Source: Spirochaetota bacterium (GTDB lineage Bacteria > Spirochaetota > UBA4802 > JAFGDQ01). From it: a stretch of 45,317 bases of DNA. The stretch spans positions 1-45,317 of the forward strand of contig JAFGDQ010000002.1 in assembly GCA_016932015.1 (NCBI GenBank), in the 5' to 3' direction. A model generated the notes under the pieces. That model did not search any database, had not been told where the DNA came from, and saw only the letters and a list, made by a program, of their open reading frames with translations. Positions 25,740 through 34,485 of this stretch are shown here, piece after piece. Numbering within the stretch: position 1 is the first letter of the stretch; each line of letters begins with the position of its first letter. The position numbers were made by a program, and so were the translations under genes.

Positions 25740-26360
25740 ATGAAGCTGATAGACCTAACTCATACATTAAACGATAAAATACAGGTTTATCCTGAAGATA
25801 AACCTGTTGAGATTACTCAGGATAAACAATTTAAAAATGATTTCTATAATAATTTTATACTTGAATCAGGCATGCATGCAGGAACTCATATTGACGGCCC
25901 GATGCACTTAACAGACAGTACTGATTTTATCGGAGATATTTCTCTTGATACTTTCATCGGAAACGCGTGTCTGCTTGATGTAAGATATCAGAATATAATT
26001 GCTTATAATCAGAACATGGAAAATGATGTTAACGAAAATGACATTGTGCTGTTATATACCGGTTATGACTCGGAATTCGGGAATGAAACATATTTTGATG
26101 ATCATCCTGTAATAGACAAAAAATTCGCGGAATTTTTAATCAGGAAAAATATTAAAATGCTCGGGATTGACACTCCGTCTCCTGACAATTATCCGTTTGA
26201 AATTCATAAAATGCTGCTCGAAAACGGAATTTTAATTATTGAAAATTTAATAAACCTTGAAAAGCTTCTGTTTATTGATGATTTCGAAATTATCGCATTT
26301 CCTTTAAAAATTGAAGCTGATTCATCTTTAGCAAGGGTTGTTGCAAGAATAAATGAGTAA
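25740..26360 (+). CDS. Cyclase / kynurenine-formamidase-like metal hydrolase
   Basis: The 206-residue protein has the cyclase-family metal site HAGTHIDGPMHL: His46, His50, Asp52 and His56 (pattern HxGTHxDxPxH). It starts LIDLTHTLNDKIQVYPED, the usual opening strand. These enzymes hydrolyse amide or cyclic bonds (kynurenine formamidase, isatin hydrolase). No other kynurenine genes are near, so the substrate is open. AAGGAAAAG precedes the ATG. It heads a cluster with the HD and HAD genes. Confidence 0.9.
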   Translation: MKLIDLTHTLNDKIQVYPEDKPVEITQDKQFKNDFYNNFILESGMHAGTHIDGPMHLTDSTDFIGDISLDTFIGNACLLDVRYQNIIAYNQNMENDVNENDIVLLYTGYDSEFGNETYFDDHPVIDKKFAEFLIRKNIKMLGIDTPSPDNYPFEIHKMLLENGILIIENLINLEKLLFIDDFEIIAFPLKIEADSSLARVVARINE

Positions 26361-26379
26361 AGATAACTTATAATCATAT

Positions 26380-27018
26380 ATGGACTTAACGGAAAAGATT
26401 ACAGAACGCGCAAAAGAATTCTTTGCTGACTCCAAAGGCAGTCATGACTGGGACCATACCTTGAGAGTTTACAATACATGTATGCACATTGGCCGTAAAG
26501 AAAATGCCGACATGGAAATCCTGAAGATAGCTGCGATCCTGCACGACATAGGCAGAGAGCATCAGGATAAACATAACGGAAAATACTGCCATGCCGAGCA
26601 GGGAGCCATACTCGCAAAAAAACTGCTTTCCGAATTTCAAATGGATGAGAATAAAATCAGCCGGATAATCCACTGCATTGAGACTCACAGATTCAGGGGG
26701 AGTCTGATCCCGGAGTCCAGAGAAGCCAAAATATTATTCGATGCAGATAAACTCGACTCAATTGGCGCAGTAGGAATCGGCAGAGCTTTTTTATTCGCAG
26801 GCGAAATAGGCGCTAAACTGCATGATAAAAATGTGGATATAGAAACAACAGAATCATACTCAAGAGACGATACATGTTACAGAGAATATCTTGTCAAGTT
26901 AAGATATGTTAAGGAAAGAATGCAGACAAACGAAGGCAGACGCATTGCAGAAGAAAGACATAACTTCATGGTTGAATTCTTTAACAGGCTGAACAGGGAA
27001 ATTGAAGGGAATTTATAA
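26380..27018 (+). CDS. HD-domain phosphohydrolase
   Basis: The 212-residue protein has the HD metal-binding pattern: SHDWDHTLRVYN (His26), ILHDIGRE (His55-Asp56), then HRFRGS and LFDADKLDSIGAVGIGRAF with the distal Asp. This layout is that of the YedJ-like subgroup of small nucleotide or phosphate-ester hydrolases. It starts 20 bases after the cyclase stop without a clear ribosome site, suggesting co-transcription. Substrate unknown. Confidence 0.9.
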   Translation: MDLTEKITERAKEFFADSKGSHDWDHTLRVYNTCMHIGRKENADMEILKIAAILHDIGREHQDKHNGKYCHAEQGAILAKKLLSEFQMDENKISRIIHCIETHRFRGSLIPESREAKILFDADKLDSIGAVGIGRAFLFAGEIGAKLHDKNVDIETTESYSRDDTCYREYLVKLRYVKERMQTNEGRRIAEERHNFMVEFFNRLNREIEGNL

Positions 27019-27149
27019 ATAGTACAATTTTTCAGCAGACAAGAGATTAAGCAAGCAGGACATGAAATATCATACGCCGGCAAAGATATGAAAAACGACA
27101 GTTTACAGAGAAACTAAGAACACAATTAAAGGAATATAATTTTTCAAAA

Positions 27150-27839
27150 ATGGACAACTTTAATCTGAAAAACTACAGAACAATATTTTTCGATTTGTTT
27201 CACACACTTACCTATCCGGGAATCATTAACAATGAAATAAACGAATGGAATTTATTCAATATTCCGGAAAAACTCTGGATACAGCATTCAATAAATACCT
27301 ACGAGATCAGGGGAACAGGCCGCATAAAAGATCCTAAGAAAATAATTGAAAGCATATTAAAATCAGCAAACATTGATTTTGACCAGAAGAAAATTGAAGA
27401 AGCCGCACATTTAAGAATCGAAAAATTTAAAAAGTGTCTGAAAGCTATTAAAACAAATATTTTAAACACACTTCAGCATCTTCATGACTCGGGAATCAAG
27501 TTATGCCTCATAAGCAATGCAGATGCGATTGACATTATGGGATGGCAGGATTCTCCTCTTCATAAATATTTCCGTTATGCAGTATTCTCCTGCGAAGTCG
27601 GAATAATAAAACCGGACAGGGAAATATATGAATACGCGTTAATCAAAATGCGGGTAAACGGAGAGAAATGCCTGTTTGTGGGAGACGGAGGCAGCAATGA
27701 ATTCATCGGAGCAAAAATGCTGAATATGGATACACTGATGACAACCGAATTTATAAAGGATTTATGGCCGGAAAGAATTGGAAGAATAAGTCAGGATGCG
27801 GATTACATGGTTTCCGACTTATCCGAGATGGTTGTTTAA
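27150..27839 (+). CDS. HAD-superfamily hydrolase
   Basis: The 229-residue protein has HAD motifs: I, TIFFDLFHTLT with nucleophile Asp15; II, LCLISNAD; III, IIKPDREIYEYA with Lys; IV, CLFVGDGGSNEFIGAKM. The residue two after the nucleophile is Phe instead of the usual general-acid Asp, as in dehalogenase-like and some other HAD branches, so a simple phosphatase role is uncertain. A helical cap lies between motifs I and II. It is third in the cluster after the HD gene, 131 bases on, with AAAGGAATATAATTTTTC upstream of the ATG. It converges on selD. Confidence 0.87.
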   Translation: MDNFNLKNYRTIFFDLFHTLTYPGIINNEINEWNLFNIPEKLWIQHSINTYEIRGTGRIKDPKKIIESILKSANIDFDQKKIEEAAHLRIEKFKKCLKAIKTNILNTLQHLHDSGIKLCLISNADAIDIMGWQDSPLHKYFRYAVFSCEVGIIKPDREIYEYALIKMRVNGEKCLFVGDGGSNEFIGAKMLNMDTLMTTEFIKDLWPERIGRISQDADYMVSDLSEMVV

Positions 27840-27859
27840 GAAAACCGGAAAGTTCAGTA

Positions 27860-28927
27860 TTATTTTACAATTATTCCCGGCTTTTCCGCATCTCTTACAC
27901 TGCCTATTATGCGTGAATGATTAAGTCCGTGCGCTTTTAATTCAGCCAGAAGGTCATTCGCATATTTATTCTCAACAGCTATAACCAGTCCGCCGGAAGT
28001 CTGCGGATCAAAAGCAATATCTGAAAGTTCAGGTTCCACCGTTTTTTCAACAACGCACTTATCGCCTATAAAACTTCTGTTATTATACATGCCTCCCGGG
28101 ATCAGTCCCATTGCCGCTTTTTCAGCAGCGCCCGGAAGCACAGGCAGCTCATTTGAATCAATAACAATTTCCAGCTTTTCATCAGACAGGATTTCAGAAA
28201 GATGCCCGATCAATCCGAATCCGGTTACATCTGTACATGCGTGAACTTCATAATTCTGTATGACATCGGCAGCAACATCATTCAGCGTGGTCATAGACTC
28301 TATAAACATAATGTTCATATCATCATCAGCCATACCGGCCTTGATTGCTGTTCCGATTATTCCCGTTCCCAGAGGTTTTGTAAGAATCAGGGAATCACCG
28401 GATTTTATGCCTACATTCCTTAATACTTTATCAGGATGAATAACTCCTGTAACGGAAAGGCCGTACTTCATCTCGTTATCCTCAACGCTGTGGCCGCCGA
28501 GAAGCTGAACTCCGGCCCGTTTCAGCACATCCATGCCGCCCTTAAGGATTTCACTAAGTATATCAAGACTGAATTTTTTAACAGGAAAACATACTATATT
28601 CAGAGCAGTAAGAGGCTTCCCGCCCATAGCATATATATCGGAAAGCGAATTGCATGCCGCAATCCTTCCGAATGTATACGGATCATCAACAATAGGCGTA
28701 AAAAAATCCACAGTCTGTATCAGCGCAATATCATCCGATATCTGATACACTCCTGCGTCATCCATAGTATCCAGTCCGATGAGGACGTTTTTGTCATAAG
28801 GAATACGAACATCCTTCATCACTTTCTGAAGGTCCGCCGGACCTATTTTGGATGCTCAACCGGATGAATTAACGGATTCAGTCAGCCTTATCTGATTCAG
28901 TTTTTCAATATTACACTTTTCATTCAT
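27860..28927 (-). CDS. selD: Selenophosphate synthetase with selenocysteine at residue 24
   Basis: The ATG-initiated frame visible after the TGA begins at 28822, but the family needs an N-terminal catalytic segment. Going upstream through TGA (28856-28858) gives SSGUASKIGPADLQKVMKDV, where U replaces the catalytic Cys of E. coli SelD, and the frame reaches an ATG at 28925-28927 (MNEKCNIEKLNQ). Full length is 355 residues. Other SelD motifs: GLDTMDDAGVY (ATP/Mg), FGRIAACNSLSDIYAMGGKP, GGHSVEDNE, ACTDVTGFGLIGHL, FDPQTSGGL. It makes selenophosphate from selenide and ATP, the Se donor for Sec-tRNA. The Sec codon implies SelA, SelB and SelC elsewhere. It converges with the HAD gene. Confidence 0.93.
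28830..28858 (-). promoter_or_regulatory. Sec codon and bacterial SECIS hairpin of selD
   Basis: The TGA at 28856-28858 is followed after 11 bases by AGGTCC and GGACCT, a perfect 6-bp stem with a GGC loop. The loop starts 17 bases past the TGA and has G in its first two positions, as expected of bacterial SECIS elements recognised by SelB. Confidence 0.8.
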
Positions 28928-29205
28928 ATTGCTATAATAGATATCATGATATCATTTTCAAGCATTAATTTCAAAATATAGAATATTAAAAACAACTTAG
29001 GGAGATAATTTAAATATTTACTTGATTAATTCTCTATATTAAATTACCTTTAAGAGTACCGTATAACGTTTTTATATTGCTGTGTTTCTGTTAAAAAATA
29101 TTTAACTGTGTTCAAATTTCAGTTTAAAATTATTTTTCATTTCAATATTCTCTGTAAAAAATCAAAAATAATAATATCAGACTTTGAAATATTCAGGAGA
29201 TCAGC

Positions 29206-30447
29206 TTGCAAAAGGTACTCATAATTGAAGACAGCAAATTAGTCTGTTCTATAGTAAAAAATAAAATAGAATCAGCACTGCAGTTCGAAGCAAAATGTGT
29301 TACCAGATTCAGTGAGGCAAAAGCTCTAATTGATGAACAGGGTTCTGATTATCTTGCCTGCCTTGCAGGACTGTACCTTGCGGATGCCCAGTCCGGTGAA
29401 ATAGTAGACTACATAGTATCGAAAAATATCCCGGCTATAGTATTCACAGGTGAAATGTCAGACGAAATACGTGATAATATATGGTCCAAAAAGGTTGTAG
29501 ACTATATCCTGAAAGATAATGAACAGAGCCTTGATTATATAGTCCATATCGTAAAACGTATTTATCTGAATAAATCCACCAAAGTAATGGTCGTTGATGA
29601 TTCCAGCTCCTTTAATGCAAAAATTTCAGATTTATTAAAAGTACACAAATACCAGGTACTTCAGGCAAAAGGCGGGCAGGAAGCTCTTGGCATTCTGAAT
29701 GAAAATCCTGACATCAAACTTATTATCACAGACTATAACATGCCGAACATGAACGGCTTTCAGCTTATTAATGAAATCAGAAACAAATACTCCAAAGAAC
29801 AAATCGCAATTATTGGCATGTCAGGTGATAATTTACTATCTGCAAAATTCATTAAGACAGGCGCAAATGATTTCCTAAGCAAGGAGTTCTTTACAGAAGA
29901 ATTCTACTGCAGAATTACACAGAATATTGAACTTCTTGAGAATATTATCGAAATTAAGGAAGCATCAAATAAAGATTACCTGACAAACCTGTATAATCGC
30001 AGATATTTATATAATGTCGGAAAGAACCTTTTAGAGAATTCCAAAAGAAAAAACCTTACAATAACAGTAGCAATGCTGGATATTGATTTTTTTAAAAAAG
30101 TCAATGATGCATACGGCCATGATGCAGGAGACATCGTTCTCAAGACAATCGGAAACATTCTGCAGAGAAGATTCAGGTCCTCCGATATAGTTGCCCGTAT
30201 TGGAGGAGAAGAATTCTGTGTCATAGGTTCAAATATGGATCATGAAAAGGCAAAAGAAATTTTTGAATCGGTCAGACAGACAGTAGAATCTGCTGAAATT
30301 AAAACCGGGAAAAATCTTATTAAAACTACCGTTAGTATTGGTATCTGTATAAAATTAATGGACAGTCTGGAAGAAATGATAAAATTTGCTGACGATATGC
30401 TGTATAAAGCCAAAGAAAACGGACGAAACAGGGTAATTATTGGTTGA
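29206..30447 (+). CDS. Diguanylate cyclase with two receiver domains
   Basis: The start is TTG at 29206, with AGGAGATCAGC just before it. The 413-residue protein has a first receiver (1-120) with IIEDSK but LACLAGLYLADAQ where the phospho-Asp should be, so it is a pseudo-receiver. A second receiver (about 125-245) has VVDDSS and the intact ITDYNMPNMNG Asp. The GGDEF domain (255-413) has IGGEEF (332-337) and an upstream RSSD, matching the RxxD inhibitory site five residues before it, so it should make cyclic-di-GMP and bind it as an inhibitor. The layout resembles PleD. No kinase is adjacent. Confidence 0.93.
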   Translation: MQKVLIIEDSKLVCSIVKNKIESALQFEAKCVTRFSEAKALIDEQGSDYLACLAGLYLADAQSGEIVDYIVSKNIPAIVFTGEMSDEIRDNIWSKKVVDYILKDNEQSLDYIVHIVKRIYLNKSTKVMVVDDSSSFNAKISDLLKVHKYQVLQAKGGQEALGILNENPDIKLIITDYNMPNMNGFQLINEIRNKYSKEQIAIIGMSGDNLLSAKFIKTGANDFLSKEFFTEEFYCRITQNIELLENIIEIKEASNKDYLTNLYNRRYLYNVGKNLLENSKRKNLTITVAMLDIDFFKKVNDAYGHDAGDIVLKTIGNILQRRFRSSDIVARIGGEEFCVIGSNMDHEKAKEIFESVRQTVESAEIKTGKNLIKTTVSIGICIKLMDSLEEMIKFADDMLYKAKENGRNRVIIG

Positions 30448-30509
30448 AATATTTCATATGTTTTTCCTTTTGTTATACATGCCTTTGTTAGTTCTACAGG
30501 AGAAACATT

Positions 30510-32435
30510 ATGAATAATCCGGATATAAGCTGCCTCTTCACACCTCTTGAAATGCCGAATCTGAAATTAAAAAACAGATTCCTCATGGCTCCAATGGGAA
30601 CAGGATTCAGCATTGAAAAGACCAAACACTTTTTAGCTGCAAGAGCAGCAGGCGATGTTGCACTCATTACAACCGGAGAGACCAGTGTTCATCCAAGCGG
30701 AAGAACTGCAATTACAAACGAACTCCTGATTGAAACCGATAACGATATCAAACCCATGTCGGAAATAGCCGGCCATGTGAAAAAAAACGGCGCTCATATC
30801 GTATTACAGCTGAATCACGCGGGCCGGTATTCTCCCGGACGCTCGGTCGGAGGGCGGGCAGTAGCCCCTTCACCTATAATGTCCGGATACACAGGCGAAA
30901 CACCCAGAGAACTTACTACAACGGAAGCAGACGACCTTGTAACAGCCTTTGCCCAGGCCGCACTGCGCGCAAAAAAGGCAGGATACAGCGGAGTCGAATT
31001 TCTCGGAAGTTCAGGTTATCTGATTAGCGAATTTCTCTCACCCCTCACCAATAAAAGATCAGACAAATACGGCGGCAATCTGGAACAACGCTGCCTTTTC
31101 CTGACATCCATAATCACGGAAAGCCGAAAGCTTGTAGGGAATGATTTCAATCTGTGCGTAAAATTTGACGCGGATGACGGTATGAACGGCGGTGTAACTC
31201 TTGAAGAATCAAGAATAATGGCGCCACTGTTCGAAAAAGCGGGAGCAGACAGACTGAATATCTGGGCAGGCTGGCACGAATCAACAAGGCCGATGCTTCC
31301 CATGACAGTTGAGCACGGAGCCTTTACCTATCTTTCCGCTGAAATAAAAAAGACGGTTTCAATACCGGTATCCATTGCTGGCAGAATCAACGACCCGGAA
31401 ACTGCATCAAAAATAATTATGAGCGGAGAAGCTGACATCATAGGAGTGGCAAGAGCTTTGTTATCAGATCCGGATTTTGTAAAGAAAGCAAAAGAAGGAA
31501 AGGCAACCGAAATTCGAAAATGCACTGCATGCTGTCACTGTTTCGATAAAATCATCTCGGCAACAAAAAGAGGACAGGACACTGAACTTTTCTGTTCAAT
31601 GAATGCTGAATTAGGCAGAGAAGGCGAAAATCTTATTAAACCGGCTCAACATTCAAGAAATATCGCAGTTATAGGCGCAGGCCCTGCCGGACTTGAAGCA
31701 GCCAGGGTCGCTGCAATGCGCGGCCACAAAGTCACAATCTATGAAGCTGACAACCGCATCGGCGGTATGGTAAATCTTTCTGTTGTTCCTCCGCATAAAG
31801 ATGAACTTAAATCAATTCCTGAATACTACTCCCGTCAGATTGAACTGTTAAAAATAAATCTTAAGCTCAATACAAAATTTAATCCTGCCGGCCCAGACAA
31901 TGATCAATTTGATGCAGTGATTGTAGCAACCGGCGCAAAATCGAAGATACCGGATATCCCCGGCATAAGAGAAACACAATATAAAACAGCGATTGAAATT
32001 CTGCGGACAGGAAACGCGCCCGGTGATTCAATACTGATTATAGGAGGCGGCATGGTCGGGCTTGAAACTGCCGAGTACCTTGCAGATATGGGGAAAAAAG
32101 TAACAGTAGTGGAAATGGATAAAATAGCAGCAGATATAGGGCCGACAACAAGATGGGGATTTATCTCCCGGATCAGAAGAAAAGTAAAAATTATGTCAAT
32201 GACAGCTGTTGCGAATATATCCGGGAATACTTCGACTTTACTTGAGAAGGAAACAATAAAAAGTAAAGTTCAGGCAGATTTAATTATTATTGCCTCAGGC
32301 ATGGAAAGCGACCGCATACTTATTGATGAATTTAACAGAAACGGAATCGAATATTATACTGCCGGATCCTGCAGAAATCCCGGCTTAATAGATGATGCAA
32401 TTCATGAAGGTTTTGAAATCGGATGTAATATCTAA
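30510..32435 (+). CDS. 2,4-dienoyl-CoA reductase-like NADH:flavin oxidoreductase
   Basis: The 641-residue protein has an old-yellow-enzyme barrel (1-335) with LKNRFLMAPMGTG, QLNHAGRYSPG and VSIAGRINDP, an iron-sulfur region KCTACCHC and LFC, and an FAD/NAD(P)-binding C-terminal half beginning IAVIGAGPAGLEAARVAAM and containing ILIIGGGMVGLETAEYL. This order is that of FadH and the trimethylamine dehydrogenase group. The cysteine spacing is CxxCCxC then 17 residues then C, longer than the CxxCxxxCx11C of E. coli FadH, so the cluster may differ. The acceptor is unknown; enoate, dienoyl-CoA or bile-acid-type substrates occur in the family. CAGGAGAAAC is the ribosome site. Confidence 0.9.
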   Translation: MNNPDISCLFTPLEMPNLKLKNRFLMAPMGTGFSIEKTKHFLAARAAGDVALITTGETSVHPSGRTAITNELLIETDNDIKPMSEIAGHVKKNGAHIVLQLNHAGRYSPGRSVGGRAVAPSPIMSGYTGETPRELTTTEADDLVTAFAQAALRAKKAGYSGVEFLGSSGYLISEFLSPLTNKRSDKYGGNLEQRCLFLTSIITESRKLVGNDFNLCVKFDADDGMNGGVTLEESRIMAPLFEKAGADRLNIWAGWHESTRPMLPMTVEHGAFTYLSAEIKKTVSIPVSIAGRINDPETASKIIMSGEADIIGVARALLSDPDFVKKAKEGKATEIRKCTACCHCFDKIISATKRGQDTELFCSMNAELGREGENLIKPAQHSRNIAVIGAGPAGLEAARVAAMRGHKVTIYEADNRIGGMVNLSVVPPHKDELKSIPEYYSRQIELLKINLKLNTKFNPAGPDNDQFDAVIVATGAKSKIPDIPGIRETQYKTAIEILRTGNAPGDSILIIGGGMVGLETAEYLADMGKKVTVVEMDKIAADIGPTTRWGFISRIRRKVKIMSMTAVANISGNTSTLLEKETIKSKVQADLIIIASGMESDRILIDEFNRNGIEYYTAGSCRNPGLIDDAIHEGFEIGCNI

Positions 32436-32443
32436 TGAAAACC

Positions 32444-32474
32444 GGCTGTTAAGTATAATATTTACTTAACGGCT
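32444..32474. terminator. Inverted repeat between convergent genes
   Basis: GGCTGTTAAGTA and TACTTAACGGCT are nearly perfect complements around a 7-base loop, straddling the stop of the minus-strand sensor gene 9 bases after the oxidoreductase stop. It ends in GGTTTT on the minus strand. It is probably a shared terminator, although the T-run is short. Confidence 0.45.
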
Positions 32475-33537
32475 CAACTAATCTATTTAATCTTTCTCTA
32501 ATTTCATTTATTTCAGGTCCGGTAAACTGCTCCTCTCTTGTAAAGTTAAGAATTCCCATAAGATTAAATTTATACAATACAGGGATGGTTACATCGCACC
32601 CTTTTTGTTTTAAGATTATTGAAGATTTTTTTAATGCCTCTGAGATCTCCTCTGTTAATTCTGAAAAATTATTCTTCAAATCATCGACCTTTGCAAATAT
32701 ATTCCCTTTTAATTCATAAACCTTATATAATTTTTCACGTTCTTTATCATTCAAATATAATGACAGATTTTTAGGCTTATAATCCTGAACAATATCTTTA
32801 AAAATTTCATATACTGAATCGTTTAATGAATCTATATCAATATCTGACAATATATTCTTGAATTCGATTTTATTTTCTTTGACAGATTCTTCAGCTTTCC
32901 GTATCTCTTTTCCAGACTGTTTTTCAGATAATTCTTTTTCTTTTTTAATCATCCTCACCGTTTCACTTCCGGTCTTTTGATTCTTCAGAATTATGATAAT
33001 CGCAGTAAGGATTATTGAAATGATAAGAATTAAAAGCAGTTCAAGACCCAGCTGAATAATAACTCCGGCCTCCAGCTTATAAGGAAAAGCAGCAAGTATT
33101 TTTCCACCGTCGATATTTCTGACAGATATATAAAATCTGTTATGATCGTAATATCTTATAAACAGATCTTTACCCCCGCCCGGTGTGAACTCGTCTCTTG
33201 TAAAGCTGTCAATAATAGCATCAAAAGTTTTAGTTGATTTTAGAAATCTGTCATCTTTACCGGCTTTAAGTATTTTGTTATTACTGTCAGCTATTGTTAC
33301 TAATGCAATATTCGGATATCTCTTTTTTACAAGAGTATAGAAATCCGATAAATTTTTATTCGCTAATTTTTTATTTTTCTCATAACTGACCAGAGACATG
33401 ACAATTTTATCCATAAAAACTGCGGATGTACGTATAAATTGCCGTTCCAGTTTTTCTGTTCTCAATGGCGTATAAATAAATACAGTAATTAAAAAAATCA
33501 GCAAACAGATAATTATACTTTTTCCTTTAGATGACAT
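32449..33537 (-). CDS. Membrane-anchored sensor-like protein with GAF-like C-terminus
   Basis: The 362-residue protein has an N-terminal membrane segment (about 5-22), an extracytoplasmic segment (about 25-170, with SFTRDEFTPGGGKDLFIRYY), a second long membrane segment (about 172-200, LLLILIISIILTAIIIIL), a basic-acidic coiled linker (KEKELSEKQSGKEIRKAEES), and a cytoplasmic domain (about 225-362) with YKPKNLSLYLND and GCDVTIPVLYKFNLMGILNF, resembling a GAF fold. No kinase, cyclase or methyl-accepting domain follows, so the output is unclear. The extracytoplasmic part resembles a CACHE sensor in size. I recognise only this architecture. Confidence 0.6.
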   Translation of the reverse strand: MSSKGKSIIICLLIFLITVFIYTPLRTEKLERQFIRTSAVFMDKIVMSLVSYEKNKKLANKNLSDFYTLVKKRYPNIALVTIADSNNKILKAGKDDRFLKSTKTFDAIIDSFTRDEFTPGGGKDLFIRYYDHNRFYISVRNIDGGKILAAFPYKLEAGVIIQLGLELLLILIISIILTAIIIILKNQKTGSETVRMIKKEKELSEKQSGKEIRKAEESVKENKIEFKNILSDIDIDSLNDSVYEIFKDIVQDYKPKNLSLYLNDKEREKLYKVYELKGNIFAKVDDLKNNFSELTEEISEALKKSSIILKQKGCDVTIPVLYKFNLMGILNFTREEQFTGPEINEIRERLNRLVEPLSKYYT

Positions 33538-33741
33538 GTTTAATTCCAGAGATATTTTTAGAAGATATAAATATTCTATTAATATTAGTCGGCAACAAAG
33601 TTGGTACAGAATATGATTTTAATTATTTTATTTCATGTGAAATCGTGATATCAGACTGTTTTTTAATTGCCATTTATCAAATAAATAATACATTCAGATA
33701 TAATTAAAATTTACAGAATACAAAGGTTAACAACATACTTA

Positions 33742-34464
33742 ATGAAAATAATAGGAGTAATACCTGCAAGATTCGGATCAACAAGATTCCCCGGGAAACC
33801 GCTCATAAAAATTGCCGGCAAATCGCTGATTCAGAGAGTTTATTTACAGGCTCAAAAAGCTGATCTGAGTAAAATAATTGTAGCTACTGATGATAAAAGA
33901 ATACTCGACGAAGTCGCATCATTCGGAGGAAACGCGGTCTTAACAGGAGAACACCATACAGGAACCGACCGGATTGGAGAAGTCATTCAGAACGAAGATT
34001 TTGATGCTGTTATAAATATACAGGGCGACGAACCATTAATAGAACCGCAGATAATCGATACAATAATTAACTCCATAAAAAATTATCAATGGGCGGATAT
34101 GACAACTGCTGCAGCCTTAATTGAAAACAATGATGAAATCGATGATCCCAACATTGTTAAGGTTGTTTTTTCCGCAGCAGGAAAGGCTTTATACTTTTCA
34201 AGATCAAGAATCCCCTTTAACAGAAATCCTGTACAAAAATATTATAAACATATTGGAATTTATGCATACAGAAAAAATTTTATCAAAAAATTTATATCCT
34301 TGCAACCTTCCTCTCTCGAAAAGGCAGAATCTCTGGAACAGCTGAGAGCGCTTGAAAACGGATTTGCAATACATGTATCTGAAGTGAAATATAATGGTTT
34401 CGGAATTGATACGCCCGGGGATGCTGAAACTGCGGAAAGACTGCTTGCTGATTCTGACGGTTAA
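33742..34464 (+). CDS. kdsB: 3-deoxy-manno-octulosonate cytidylyltransferase (CMP-KDO synthetase)
   Basis: The 240-residue protein has the family signatures PARFGSTRFPGKPL (8-21), the nucleotide-binding segment, VINIQGDEPLIEP with metal-binding Asp, and KHIGIYAYRKNF and LEQLRALENG near the end. It activates KDO as CMP-KDO for lipid A core synthesis in the cytoplasm, so the organism makes lipopolysaccharide with KDO. Its usual length is about 250. The ribosome site is poor. It converges with ruvB, 21 bases apart. Confidence 0.95.
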   Translation: MKIIGVIPARFGSTRFPGKPLIKIAGKSLIQRVYLQAQKADLSKIIVATDDKRILDEVASFGGNAVLTGEHHTGTDRIGEVIQNEDFDAVINIQGDEPLIEPQIIDTIINSIKNYQWADMTTAAALIENNDEIDDPNIVKVVFSAAGKALYFSRSRIPFNRNPVQKYYKHIGIYAYRKNFIKKFISLQPSSLEKAESLEQLRALENGFAIHVSEVKYNGFGIDTPGDAETAERLLADSDG

Positions 34465-34485
34465 TAGGCATTAACTGCATCCTGA

